A stretch of 32,628 nucleotides of DNA. Source: an uncultured Bacilli bacterium. GTDB taxonomy: Bacteria; Bacillota_I; Bacilli_A; RF39; UBA660. The notes under the pieces are model-generated. The model saw only the letters and a list, made by a program, of their open reading frames with translations. It did not search any database and was not told where the DNA came from. A program made the translations under genes and the position numbers. Where the stretch lies: assembly GCA_947630575.1 (NCBI GenBank), contig CANRIB010000011.1, positions 1 to 32,628 on the forward strand, given 5' to 3'. Of the stretch, positions 1 to 8,319 are shown in pieces; position 1 is the first letter of the stretch; each line of letters opens with the position of its first letter.

Positions 1-85
1 AGCACTTACTAGTCGTACTTTTTATTCTTTTATCCCTTATAAACACTGGGTTTATTCAAAACTGTCCGTAGCTAAGCATTATTCT
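1..85. other. Short intergenic stretch downstream of the variable surface gene
   Basis: No gene is visible. A weak hairpin (ATAAAC / GTTTAT around a 5-nt loop, 39-55) lies just after the stop codon of the minus-strand gene, but without a T-run, so it is not a convincing terminator. The window ends before one could see whether an untranslated repeat lies downstream, as it does for the paralogue at 25084-26649. Confidence 0.4.
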
Positions 86-1612
86 TTACTTCGGTACAAA
101 TGGACTTTCTGATTTTCCTGTCCCTGTAAATTGAGTATCAGCAGAGAGATTTATTACTGGGCGCACACCTAATGCGTTGTTCACAACGTAATTGCCGTTG
201 CCGAGGGAGCCAGAGTTACTCACAATGAACACGCGAGCAAATTGACTAGACCCGAAATTATAAAAGTAAGACGGAGTCATGGTCCAATAATCCTGATGTG
301 TATATAGCCAGTATTTATTATTATTTTGGTTAAAAAAACATCCTGCATATATTGCTTCATCTGAAGTTATTAATCCTACTGGATTTTTTAATTTCTTATT
401 TCCTACTATTGTTCCACTTGATGTTATTACTCCTTTTGAGTTTTGTCCTGTAAATAAATCTCTTGTTGGATTTGCACATTTTAATGATGGTCTTTGAGTT
501 GTATCTGCTTGTTCAGTACCACTTTGCAATAATCTATCCCATGGGGCATATGCTGTTTGGGTAGTTCCTGTACCACCTCCAGGTCCTTTATAACTCCCAT
601 GATCTGCTGCAGATAATCCTCTATCATTACAAAATCCTGTTTCCACATCTATTTTATCTACTTGAGGAGAGGCTCCTAAGTTTGTTTCTGTCCACCAACT
701 ATCTAACTTTCCTTTTATGGAGCTATCTGAAGGATTAGAATCCATAACTACTTGACTACTATCACTATTTGAATTATACATAAATCCTACATATCTATTA
801 TCACTTCGTGTTGAATTAAATGCATTTGTTCCTATCTGAGTTATACTTGTATTTGTTGCAGGAGCAGAAGAACCAGTTCCTGCATATATTAATCTTATTG
901 TTCCATTTCCATTTATTCGGATGATTCTCCACCATATATCGTCACTGCCTTTTTTTCCAAATTTTACCCAGTTATTATCTACTTCTCCTCTAAATACATA
1001 ACTTTTACCATAATCATCCACTGTATCATATATTCCATTTTGTTTCATATTATTTGTTTTACTATCTCCCGAATAACATGTTGTAGTACTAGAACCACAA
1101 CTTGGTCCTGTTACTGTTGTTATTGTTCCAAGAGAATTTCCAAGTTTTAAATTTGCCAATGTCTTTTCTGATGTTGGTTTACTTTCAACATCAAAATATA
1201 AATAACATTTAGTTCCCTGTTTTTTTATACCTTTAAAATTGACTCCACCATTTTCATATCCTATAGTAATACCACTATTATTTCTTTGATTATCAACCAT
1301 ACAATAAGAGTCATAAGTTCCATTACCTAAAGGTTTTAAAGAATATCCAGTTGTAGGAACTGTACCATTAGATGCTTTAGTATAACTATTAGGTTTGCCT
1401 TCATCACCTTGTTTATCTTGCAAATAAACAGCCATCAAATTAAAATCTGCTAATGAATAATTAATATTACCATTAACTATTTGCACACTTTTAGTTACTT
1501 GATATTTTGCTTTGCTATTTGTTATATACATTATTCCTATTGCTAATACTATTATTGTTATAGCTAAAATTATTTTCTTACTTTTCCATTTACTTAACTT
1601 TTCTATTCTCAT
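86..1612 (-). CDS. Membrane-anchored surface protein with C-type-lectin-like variable tail (paralogue 1)
   Basis: About 508 residues. I start at the ATG at 1612, not the in-frame ATG at 1651, because GAAGGGAAG lies at ribosome-binding distance before it and the paralogue at 25084 starts the same way. A lysine-rich N terminus precedes one hydrophobic segment (about residues 13-33), then a large Gly/Ser/Asn/Thr-rich exported region with several Cys. Conserved blocks shared with the paralogue include VNGN-NYSLADFNLMA, NNWVKFG and WWRIIRINGNGTIRLIYAG. The tail runs YWTM...GVRPVINL, which resembles the C-type-lectin/formylglycine-enzyme-like folds used as variable proteins of diversity-generating retroelements. 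Residues about 446-485 are encoded by unusually GC-rich codons (GTG, TTC, GGC, CTC, CGC), unlike the rest of the gene. Function is unknown; surface ligand binding is inferred from fold resemblance only. Confidence 0.75.
   Translation of the reverse strand: MRIEKLSKWKSKKIILAITIIVLAIGIMYITNSKAKYQVTKSVQIVNGNINYSLADFNLMAVYLQDKQGDEGKPNSYTKASNGTVPTTGYSLKPLGNGTYDSYCMVDNQRNNSGITIGYENGGVNFKGIKKQGTKCYLYFDVESKPTSEKTLANLKLGNSLGTITTVTGPSCGSSTTTCYSGDSKTNNMKQNGIYDTVDDYGKSYVFRGEVDNNWVKFGKKGSDDIWWRIIRINGNGTIRLIYAGTGSSAPATNTSITQIGTNAFNSTRSDNRYVGFMYNSNSDSSQVVMDSNPSDSSIKGKLDSWWTETNLGASPQVDKIDVETGFCNDRGLSAADHGSYKGPGGGTGTTQTAYAPWDRLLQSGTEQADTTQRPSLKCANPTRDLFTGQNSKGVITSSGTIVGNKKLKNPVGLITSDEAIYAGCFFNQNNNKYWLYTHQDYWTMTPSYFYNFGSSQFARVFIVSNSGSLGNGNYVVNNALGVRPVINLSADTQFTGTGKSESPFVPK
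158..277 (-). repeat. Candidate variable repeat (VR1) in the surface protein gene
   Basis: Forty codons ending in GGT GTG CGC CCA that share a framework with the untranslated repeat at 26879-26980 (GTG TTC, GTG, GGC, CTC, GTG AAC AAC, TTA GGT GTG CGC CCA). At framework positions where the untranslated repeat has AAC, this copy has TAC, CGC, TCC, GGC and GGC, so the first two bases change and the C stays. My hand alignment gives about 12 of 18 substitutions at template adenines. It is six codons longer than the untranslated copy, so that copy is not its direct template. Confidence 0.55.
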
Positions 1613-1652
1613 TAATCTTCCCTTCTTTATAATTGACTTATTATCAATCATA

Positions 1653-1666
1653 TTAGAAATTTCTAA
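1653..1666. promoter_or_regulatory. 14-bp perfect palindrome between divergent genes
   Basis: TTAGAAATTTCTAA lies in the divergent region between the surface protein gene and the XRE regulator, just upstream of the chosen start of the former. It is a possible operator for the neighbouring double-HTH protein, but a short AT palindrome can arise by chance. Confidence 0.3.
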
Positions 1667-1778
1667 CTTATACTTAAATTATAAACTCTCATATACTAAA
1701 AGTCAAGAAAAATGTTGGTATTACATCTAATTTTTGGAATACTAAATTATTAATGAGAAAATTAGATTGGTGGTAATT

Positions 1779-2231
1779 ATGATATATAGTGAAAGAATAA
1801 GGGATTTAAGAGGATATGAGGCTATTAAGCAAGCTGAAGTTGCAAGGTATTTAGATTTAAATCCTGTTGTTTATGGGCATTTTGAGAGAGAAGAAACTAT
1901 AATGCCTCTTAAGTATTTAATTAAAGTTTGTTATTATTTAAATTGTTCTTTAGATTATATATTTGGTTTTACTAGTGATGTGAAATATGATAATATGAGG
2001 GAAGCAAGTGATAAAGTTAAAGTTGGAGTAAGACTAAAAGAGTGGAGAAAAGAAAATAAAATTACTCAAGAAAAGTTAGCAGAGTATCTACATACTAATC
2101 GTTCTTTGTTATCTAATTATGAAAAGGGGATATATTTAATTTCTACTTCATTTTTATATATGATTTGTAAAAAATATAAAGTAAGTGCAGATTATCTTTT
2201 AGGTAGAATAGATAATCCTAAATATTTTTAA
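1779..2231 (+). CDS. Double-HTH XRE-family transcriptional regulator
   Basis: About 150 residues starting at the second in-frame ATG (MIYSERIRDLR), which has GGTGG five bases upstream. Two Cro/CI-type helix-turn-helix domains follow each other: a degenerate one at about residues 5-60 (QAEVARYLDLNPVVYGHFE) and a canonical one at about 80-140 (ITQEKLAEYLHTNRSLLSNYEKG). Both end in a similar SLDYIFG / SADYLLG motif, suggesting an internal duplication. It is divergently transcribed from the surface protein gene, the usual place for a local regulator, though no target is proven. No sensor or enzymatic domain is visible. Confidence 0.85.
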   Translation: MIYSERIRDLRGYEAIKQAEVARYLDLNPVVYGHFEREETIMPLKYLIKVCYYLNCSLDYIFGFTSDVKYDNMREASDKVKVGVRLKEWRKENKITQEKLAEYLHTNRSLLSNYEKGIYLISTSFLYMICKKYKVSADYLLGRIDNPKYF

Positions 2232-2269
2232 ATAAAAAAGTTAATAACTTTCTCATTATTAACATTTTG

Positions 2270-3580
2270 TTAGTAGTCTAATAAAGCGAATATAGCATAT
2301 ATGGGTATAGATTTTATGTTGTCTTTTATTCCAAAGTTTTTAGTTGATAATCTAATGCTATATTTTGGTTTGTATTTTTCAATATATACTTTTAAGCTTT
2401 TACTTTGAGTGTTGTTTCCGGCTTTAACTTCAATTGGAATAATTCCATCATTGTTGTAGATTAAAAAGTCTATTTCTGCACTATTGTTACTATTCCAAAA
2501 ATATAGAGGTTTATTATAAGCGCTTAGTTCACTTGCTATAAAGTTTTCCGCAATAATACCTTTATACATAAAGTTTGTATCTAATAATATATCATTGTAT
2601 TTAATATTTAGGAGTTTAGTTAAAATTCCTATATCATTTATATATAATTTAAAAGTTTTTTCGTCAATAAATGGTGTTAAAGGTATTTCGGGTCTAGTTA
2701 TTAAATCTGATTTATATATTAGATTAGAAGCAAGTAGCCATTCTAAAGATGTTTCATACTCTCTTTTACCATGTTTTAAATTGGTATCTGTAATTTTGTT
2801 ATATTGAAATTTATTGGAGTTATTTGCTAATTGTTTAGGAATTGAGCGATATAATTCTTCAATTTTTACAGCCTCTTTTTTATTGTAAATATATTTATTC
2901 ATGTCCGCTAAATATGAGAAGATAATTTCTTCAATAATTTCACCTTTAAAGTTTAGAATATCATAATTGATTTTTTTTAATTCTTTAATAGCTTCTGGCA
3001 TACCACCAGTGCATAAATATAATCTGTATAGTTTTAATATTTTGTCATGAATTATTAATGGAGTTCCATTTTTAGTATGTTCTTTGATTTCGGTTATCCA
3101 ACTTTCATGATTGGTGGCAGTTAAAAATTCTTCAAAAGTTAGGGGATACATATATTTGATTTTTACTTTGCCAACTGGAAATGAAGAATTGAATCTTTTT
3201 AATTTAACACCTAGAAGAGAGCCTGCACATATTATAATAAATTTTGTTTTATGTTCTTGAAAGAATTTTAAAGCGGAGATTAGTTCTTCACTTTCTTGAA
3301 TTTCATCAAAAAATAAAATAGTTTCTTCAATATTACTTTTAATGTCTAATCTTAAAAGCATTTGTTCATATATATCTTGTAATGATAATTCTTGTTTAAA
3401 TAGAGCAATAATATCTTTATGTTCTAGTAGATTTATATATACATAATGCTTAAATTCATTTTGACAAAATTCATTTATTATGTAGGTTTTGCCTGTTTGT
3501 CTTGCTCCAATAATCATAAGGGGTGTTTCAATGTTATTATTTTTCCAATTTAGTAGTTCTTGATATATTTTTCTTTGCAT
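2270..3580 (-). CDS. AAA ATPase with C-terminal DUF4143 nuclease-like domain
   Basis: 436 residues, of usual length for the family. The N-terminal P-loop has Walker A GARQTGKT near residue 25 and Walker B ILFFDEIQE near residue 90. The C-terminal third carries the DUF4143 signature, including NSAEIDFLI and IPIEVKAG, which resembles a PD-(D/E)xK restriction-like core. AGGTGA precedes the ATG. These proteins are widespread, often mobile or horizontally acquired, and their function is unresolved. It follows gpmI on the same strand, but a 33-bp tandem repeat separates the two, so cotranscription is uncertain. Confidence 0.85.
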   Translation of the reverse strand: MQRKIYQELLNWKNNNIETPLMIIGARQTGKTYIINEFCQNEFKHYVYINLLEHKDIIALFKQELSLQDIYEQMLLRLDIKSNIEETILFFDEIQESEELISALKFFQEHKTKFIIICAGSLLGVKLKRFNSSFPVGKVKIKYMYPLTFEEFLTATNHESWITEIKEHTKNGTPLIIHDKILKLYRLYLCTGGMPEAIKELKKINYDILNFKGEIIEEIIFSYLADMNKYIYNKKEAVKIEELYRSIPKQLANNSNKFQYNKITDTNLKHGKREYETSLEWLLASNLIYKSDLITRPEIPLTPFIDEKTFKLYINDIGILTKLLNIKYNDILLDTNFMYKGIIAENFIASELSAYNKPLYFWNSNNSAEIDFLIYNNDGIIPIEVKAGNNTQSKSLKVYIEKYKPKYSIRLSTKNFGIKDNIKSIPIYAIFALLDY

Positions 3581-3633
3581 TTTAAATCACCTATTATAAA
3601 AATAGCATATTCTGGCTTAATTGTCAATTGTTT

Positions 3634-3722
3634 TGGAGAAAAATGATAGGACTTTTTATATAAAAATGGAGATTTTTGACACCACTTTTTGATTAAAAAT
3701 GGAGAAAAATGGCACGACTTTA
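3634..3722. repeat. Tandem array of a 33-bp unit (two full, one partial copy)
   Basis: Units start at 3634, 3667 and 3700, each with TGGAGA and a conserved ACTTT block near position 18, ending in TAAAAA; the third unit is cut off at the gpmI stop codon. Copies differ at several positions, so the array is not recent. A related motif (AAATGGTAGACTTTTTT) recurs upstream of the second surface gene near 25003. Serial short repeats with a CCATTTTTCTCCA-like reverse complement recall the multiple terminal repeats of IS21-type elements, but no transposase is adjacent. Confidence 0.6.
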
Positions 3723-5213
3723 GATTATTAGGCTTGGTGTGTCAGTCATTTCTTCGGGTAAAGCGATATCCATATATTCAAGAATAGTAGGGGCAACATT
3801 GGTTAAATCGCCACTTTTTTTAAGGGTTATGGTGTTATCTGTTATAATAAATGGCACTTTACTTGTTGTGTGGGTTGTTACAGGATTTCCTGATTCATCA
3901 AGCATGATGTCGGCATTTCCATGGTCTGCTAGGATAAACATAGTGTAGAAATTATCTTTAGCCACTTCAAATAGTCTTTCTAGACAAACATCAACTGTAG
4001 TTACAGCTTTCATGGTTGCTTCTAAATTACCTGTATGACCAACCATATCAGGATTAGCAAAATTCATAAAGATAAAGTCTGTATCTTTTTCCATGGCTGT
4101 GATAGCTTTTTTAGTTATTTCCGTAGCGCTCATTTCAGGTTTTAAATCATATGTTTCAACTTTAGGTGAAGGAATTAGAATTTTATCACATTTATCAATT
4201 TTGCCATTATACATACCATCAAAGAAATAAGTTACGTGGGCATATTTTTCTGTTTCGGCAATTCTTGCTTGAGTTAAACCTAAAGTACTTAAATATCTTC
4301 CTAAAGAGTTGGTTACATTTATATCTTCTAAGAAATTAATAGTTTTAATATCTTTATCAAGTGGGAAAAATGAGTAAATTTTTGAATTGCTAAAATTATA
4401 AGTTGGGAAAGCATCTGTTTCAGAGTTTAGAGTTTTAATTATTTGTTTTCCACGATCACTGCGATAGTTCATCCATAAAATTAAATCTCCATCTTTAATG
4501 GTATTTTCAGGGTGAATAATTAAAGGATATAAAAATTCGTCAGTCATATTTTTTTTGTATAAATTTAAGATGCCTTCAGTGGCGGTTTTAGCAGAAATGC
4601 CAATGCCTTTAGTTAATAAGTCATAATAGACTTTAGTTCTATCATAATTATTATCACGATCCATCGCATAGTATCTACCACATAAAGAAGTAATATCTGC
4701 ATTTGGATTATCTTTTATTCTATTTTCTAAATCACTAATAAAATTTATACCAGCATTTACTTTGGTATCTCTTCCATCCGTAATTAAATGAAAATGGATT
4801 TTTTTAGCATTACTCTCTTTTAATAATTCATATACACTTAAAAAGTGTTCTAGATTAGAGTGAACTTTGCCATCACTATAAAGACCGATTATATGTACTG
4901 TTTTTTCTTTGGCTTCATTTAGAAAATCATTAAAAGCATTATTGCTAGTATTTATTTCTTTTAAGAATTCAGTTATTCTAGGTCCATGTTGAGTTATTTT
5001 TCGTCCAGCACCGATGGTCATGTGGCCAATTTCACTGTTGCCAAATTCGCCGGGATTAAGTCCGACATATTCTTCTGATGCAAAAAGAGTGGTGTGAGGA
5101 AAATTATTCCATAGACGGTCAAAATTCTTGGTGTCCGCCATTTTAATGGCATTTCCATATTCTTCTTCACGATAACCAAAACCATCTAAAATTACTGTTA
5201 AAATTTTTCGCAT
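3720..5213 (-). CDS. gpmI: 2,3-bisphosphoglycerate-independent phosphoglycerate mutase
   Basis: 497 residues, close to the usual 505-515. It interconverts 3- and 2-phosphoglycerate in lower glycolysis, a Mn-dependent cytosolic enzyme of the alkaline phosphatase superfamily. Visible are the metal-binding LDGFGYR (Asp10), the phosphoserine motif GNSEIGHMTIGAGR (Ser60), GRYYAMDRD, the metal site FMNFANPDMVGHTG, and ADHGNAD near the C terminus. AAGGTGAG precedes the ATG. It lies downstream of spo0A, separated by an intrinsic terminator. Iron- or manganese-dependent iPGMs are required for sporulation in Bacillus, which may make the proximity to spo0A meaningful. Confidence 0.97.
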   Translation of the reverse strand: MRKILTVILDGFGYREEEYGNAIKMADTKNFDRLWNNFPHTTLFASEEYVGLNPGEFGNSEIGHMTIGAGRKITQHGPRITEFLKEINTSNNAFNDFLNEAKEKTVHIIGLYSDGKVHSNLEHFLSVYELLKESNAKKIHFHLITDGRDTKVNAGINFISDLENRIKDNPNADITSLCGRYYAMDRDNNYDRTKVYYDLLTKGIGISAKTATEGILNLYKKNMTDEFLYPLIIHPENTIKDGDLILWMNYRSDRGKQIIKTLNSETDAFPTYNFSNSKIYSFFPLDKDIKTINFLEDINVTNSLGRYLSTLGLTQARIAETEKYAHVTYFFDGMYNGKIDKCDKILIPSPKVETYDLKPEMSATEITKKAITAMEKDTDFIFMNFANPDMVGHTGNLEATMKAVTTVDVCLERLFEVAKDNFYTMFILADHGNADIMLDESGNPVTTHTTSKVPFIITDNTITLKKSGDLTNVAPTILEYMDIALPEEMTDTPSLII

Positions 5214-5273
5214 TTAACTCACCTTTTCTATTAAATAATACCATAAATTTTAATAAATTACAAATTGTTACAA

Positions 5274-5294
5274 GAAAAAAAGGCTTAAGCCTTT
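5274..5294 (-). terminator. Intrinsic terminator after spo0A
   Basis: The perfect palindrome AAAGGCTTAAGCCTTT overlaps the spo0A stop codon and is followed on the minus strand by a run of seven T. This should end the spo0A transcript before gpmI. Confidence 0.85.
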
Positions 5295-6066
5295 AAATAT
5301 GTAATAGTTTACGGTCAAAGCGAAGTCTATCGGCGATGGTGGCAATAAACTCGGAATTTGTTGGTTTAGCTCGGTCAAAAGCAACAGAGTTACCAAATAT
5401 TTCTTCCATTAATTCATAATCTCCACGATTCCAACTAACTTCAATCGCATGTCTGATAGCTCTTTCAACACGAGATGCGGTGGTAGAAAATCTAAGAGCT
5501 ACTTCAGGGTATATTTCTTTGGTGATACCACTGTAGGCATCACTATTTTTATAGAATAAAAATACACTTTCTCTTATATATGTATATCCTTTAATATGAC
5601 TTGGAATACCTAATTGATGTAATAATTTACTGATAGCAACATGAACTTCTCGGTCTTTGTCATTTAATTCAATTGTTTTTACAAGTTCACGATTAGATAA
5701 TTCTAATATTCTGGTTTCTAATGCTAACATGCTGAAAGGTTTCAACATATAATAGCTGACACCATAATTATTAGTCATATTTATGGTATATTCTTTTTTG
5801 TAACTGGTGATGACGATGATTTTTTTCTTGATGTTTTCTTCTTTCATCTTTTGCAAAATGGTTATACCATCAACTTCAGGCAAGATTAAATCCATGACGA
5901 TAATGTCAAACTCATTTTGGTTGTTAAGTATGTAATCTAAAGCAACCTCCCCATTTTCAATTGTGTTTACAACTTTGATTACTGCGTGACTACTAAATTG
6001 TTCTTTGATTTTAGTTGTAACGTTTTCGTTATTGTCCACAACTAAAACTCTTGTTATGTTTTCCAT
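5293..6066 (-). CDS. spo0A: Sporulation master response regulator Spo0A
   Basis: 257 residues. The receiver domain (about 1-120) has Asp11, phosphoacceptor Asp59 in VMDLILPEVDG, a Thr/Ser switch in VITSYKK and Lys in LKPF; the second acidic residue of the usual DD pair is Asn12. The Spo0A C-terminal DNA-binding domain is unmistakable: TTASRVERAIRHAIEVSWNR is the recognition-helix region that binds TGTCGAA boxes. It controls entry into sporulation. AGGAG precedes the ATG. A strong promoter lies upstream, with two TGTCGAA-like sites further upstream, suggesting autoregulation. Spo0A is usually next to spoIVB and recN; here it lies between tpiA and gpmI. Confidence 0.97.
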   Translation of the reverse strand: MENITRVLVVDNNENVTTKIKEQFSSHAVIKVVNTIENGEVALDYILNNQNEFDIIVMDLILPEVDGITILQKMKEENIKKKIIVITSYKKEYTINMTNNYGVSYYMLKPFSMLALETRILELSNRELVKTIELNDKDREVHVAISKLLHQLGIPSHIKGYTYIRESVFLFYKNSDAYSGITKEIYPEVALRFSTTASRVERAIRHAIEVSWNRGDYELMEEIFGNSVAFDRAKPTNSEFIATIADRLRFDRKLLHI

Positions 6067-6111
6067 TTTCTTCTCCTTACATTTAGTTACTTATTTACTA
6101 CACGCATGATT

Positions 6112-6140
6112 ATTGTATCACACATAGCTAAATGTATCAA
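6112..6140 (-). promoter_or_regulatory. Promoter of spo0A
   Basis: Read on the minus strand, TTGATA (6135-6140), a 17-bp spacer and TACAAT (6112-6117) with the extended -10 TGATACAAT. The start point would lie about 40 nt before the ATG. Confidence 0.75.
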
Positions 6141-6180
6141 GTAAATGTTTTGACAAGTTTTGTCTAATCGTGTAAACAAA

Positions 6181-6197
6181 AGTCGAATTATGTCGAA
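6181..6197. promoter_or_regulatory. Candidate pair of Spo0A boxes upstream of spo0A
   Basis: TGTCGAA followed by AAAAA at 6191-6197 matches the Spo0A box exactly; AGTCGAA at 6181-6187 differs by one base and is offset by ten bases, one helical turn. They lie about 40-60 bp upstream of the -35. A single 7-mer would occur by chance a few times in this window; the phased pair at the spo0A gene itself is what makes it credible. Confidence 0.5.
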
Positions 6198-6206
6198 AAA
6201 AAATAA

Positions 6207-6938
6207 CTATTTGTTTGGATTAGTCATTTTTTCTATGATTAACTCTAAATTCGCAGGGTTAAGACCGGAGGAACTTATAATAAAACCATTTAATTCCGAA
6301 ATGTCGTCAAATTCTTTAATATTTTCAGGGGTAATGTTACCACCAAAAACAATGGTTATTTGATGGCCATAGTAGGCATAAATTAAATCTTTTAGAAATT
6401 TAATGGTGTCTTTTATTTTATTAATATTATAAGGGGTATTAGTGCCAATTAGATAAGTAGGTTCATATGCTAAAATTATATTAGATAAATATTGGGGATT
6501 AATGTTATTAAATATTTGAGAAATATATCTACTTAAAGTTTGGTATTCTACTTTGCGGGCTAGTTCTTCTTTAGTTTCACCAAGACAGATAATAACTTTT
6601 AAATCTTGTTCTAAAGCGTTTTTAACTTTATTAATTATTTCACTCATGGTTTCATGATAATATTTTTGTCTTTCATAATGACCAATTATGGTGTATTTAA
6701 CATCAAGGCTTTTTAACTGTTTAATAGTTATATTACTGGTAACATTACTAAAGTTATTAGAGCTTATATCTTGGGTACATAAATTAATATTAGAGTCTTT
6801 AAACATGGGTAAATATATATTACTTGGAGCTAATATAAAATTTAGATTATTAAAATTTAAATGGTCTAAATAATCTTTATATAAAAGCATTTCATGGTAG
6901 TTTTTTTGAGCTTTTAAATTACAAATCAAGTGTTTCAA
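6207..6938 (-). CDS. tpiA: Triosephosphate isomerase, divergent
   Basis: About 243 residues. It interconverts dihydroxyacetone phosphate and glyceraldehyde 3-phosphate. I choose a TTG start at 6938: it gives MKHLICNLKA, aligning with the family N terminus, and has GAGG nine bases upstream; a GTG five codons earlier (6953) is possible. The catalytic residues are kept: Lys9 (NLKA), His87 (IGHYERQ for the usual IGHSERR) and Glu159 (AYEPTYLIGTN for AYEPVWAIGTG). The late phosphate-binding GG is replaced by SSS (IISSSGL), and overall divergence is high. The gene overlaps the end of pgk by 20 nt, so the two are probably translationally coupled. Confidence 0.88.
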   Translation of the reverse strand: MKHLICNLKAQKNYHEMLLYKDYLDHLNFNNLNFILAPSNIYLPMFKDSNINLCTQDISSNNFSNVTSNITIKQLKSLDVKYTIIGHYERQKYYHETMSEIINKVKNALEQDLKVIICLGETKEELARKVEYQTLSRYISQIFNNINPQYLSNIILAYEPTYLIGTNTPYNINKIKDTIKFLKDLIYAYYGHQITIVFGGNITPENIKEFDDISELNGFIISSSGLNPANLELIIEKMTNPNK

Positions 6939-8127
6939 TATTATCTTCCTCACTTATAGCTTCAATTCCTGGCAATGTTTTTTTAGCAAGATATTCTAAG
7001 GTAGCTCCTCCTCCACTGGAAACATATTTAAAGTCAGATTTAAAGCCTAAACTATTCATGGCCGATATGGTGTCGCCTCCACCAATAATTACTTTTCCAG
7101 AAGTATTTTTAAGAGCATTAAATATTTCCATTGTTCCATTTTTGTAAGCATTTTCTTCATATATACCCATTGTTCCATTAATAAAAATGGTTTTACTTTC
7201 GTTTATAATTTTACTATATTTAGCAGTAGTTTTAGAGCCTATATCTTTAATAATATCATTATCTTCAATTTTATTAATATTTTTTAAGGTTGGTTTTTCA
7301 TTATAGGTTGTTTCAACAACTGCATCTAGAGGAAAAGCAAATTTTTCTTTGTAATTTAACATTAAAGTTTTTAGTTCTTCGATTGTTTTAAGATTCGTGG
7401 TTCTAAGAGAAGTGCCAACATTTAGGCCTAAACTTGCTAAAAAGGAATTAGCAATACCACCACTTACTAATAAGTGATTACATTTAGGTATTAAGCTTTT
7501 AATAATTTCTAGTTTATCGTCAACCTTAGCTCCTCCGACAATGACAGTGAAAGGAACTTCGGGATTTAATAAGTTATCATTTAACATATTTAGTTCTTCT
7601 TCAACAAGAAAACCTAGACAGTTGGGCAAGTATTTAGGAATACCTACGACACTGGTATGAGCACGATGGAGTGAGGCAAAAGCATCTTGGACAAAAACTT
7701 CACCAAGACTAGCAAGTTTTTGGGCAGTTTCTTCATTTAAGTTGGATTCTAGTTTATTTGGTATATCTAAAAAACGGGTATTTTCTAATAATAATATTTC
7801 TTTTGGTTGAAGATTTAAAGCCATATTTTTGGTTTCTTCTGATAATATATCGGAAGCAAATTTTACTTCAGTATTTAAAAGATTACTTAAAACATTTTTT
7901 ACAGGTAAAAGAGAATTTTCCTTTTTATCTTCTTCAGTTTTAATTCGTCCTAAATGGCTCATGATTATAACTTTACAATTATTTTCTAGAAGATATTTAA
8001 TGGTTTTAAGACTTTTTTCGATTTTGGTAGTATCTAGGACATTGCCACCTTTAATTGGAACATTTAAATCACATCTTACTAATACTCGTTTATCTTTAAT
8101 ATACATATTTTTTAATGTCTGTTTCAT
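6919..8127 (-). CDS. pgk: Phosphoglycerate kinase
   Basis: About 402 residues. It transfers phosphate from 1,3-bisphosphoglycerate to ADP in glycolysis. The ATG at 8127 is chosen over the one at 8139 because GAGGGA falls between them at ribosome-binding distance. Motifs: RVLVRCDLNVPI at the N terminus, SHLGR, LLENTRF, FVQDAFASLHRAHTSVVG, the ADP-binding VGGAKVDDKLEII, and the C-terminal GGGDTISA. It is first in the pgk-tpiA pair; a TATAAT -10 (minus strand, at 8151-8156) lies upstream without a clear -35. gapA is not in the window. Confidence 0.97.
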   Translation of the reverse strand: MKQTLKNMYIKDKRVLVRCDLNVPIKGGNVLDTTKIEKSLKTIKYLLENNCKVIIMSHLGRIKTEEDKKENSLLPVKNVLSNLLNTEVKFASDILSEETKNMALNLQPKEILLLENTRFLDIPNKLESNLNEETAQKLASLGEVFVQDAFASLHRAHTSVVGIPKYLPNCLGFLVEEELNMLNDNLLNPEVPFTVIVGGAKVDDKLEIIKSLIPKCNHLLVSGGIANSFLASLGLNVGTSLRTTNLKTIEELKTLMLNYKEKFAFPLDAVVETTYNEKPTLKNINKIEDNDIIKDIGSKTTAKYSKIINESKTIFINGTMGIYEENAYKNGTMEIFNALKNTSGKVIIGGGDTISAMNSLGFKSDFKYVSSGGGATLEYLAKKTLPGIEAISEEDNIETLDL

Positions 8128-8319
8128 ATTATCCCTCATATTCTTTTTATATTATAACTTATTTAGGTTATATTTTGTAGTTAAAAGTTATATTTTTTAC
8201 TTTAAATTACAAATTTTTTCTTTTTTAGAATATTTAAAAGTTTATTTTTGATGTTGTTAGAGGTTTTTGAATAAATATTTTTCTATAGTACTTCATATTA
8301 TTAGATTATAGGAGGCATT

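Noticed and set aside
2270-3580. IstB-type transposition ATPase of an IS21 element, suggested by nearby repeats
   Set aside because: The C terminus is DUF4143, the protein is too long for IstB, and there is no IstA.
3634-3722. CRISPR array
   Set aside because: The units are contiguous and degenerate, with no unique spacers and no cas genes.
8230-8319. Sigma-E-type promoter of spoIID
   Set aside because: CATATTAT near 8296 resembles the -10, but no -35 lies at the right distance.
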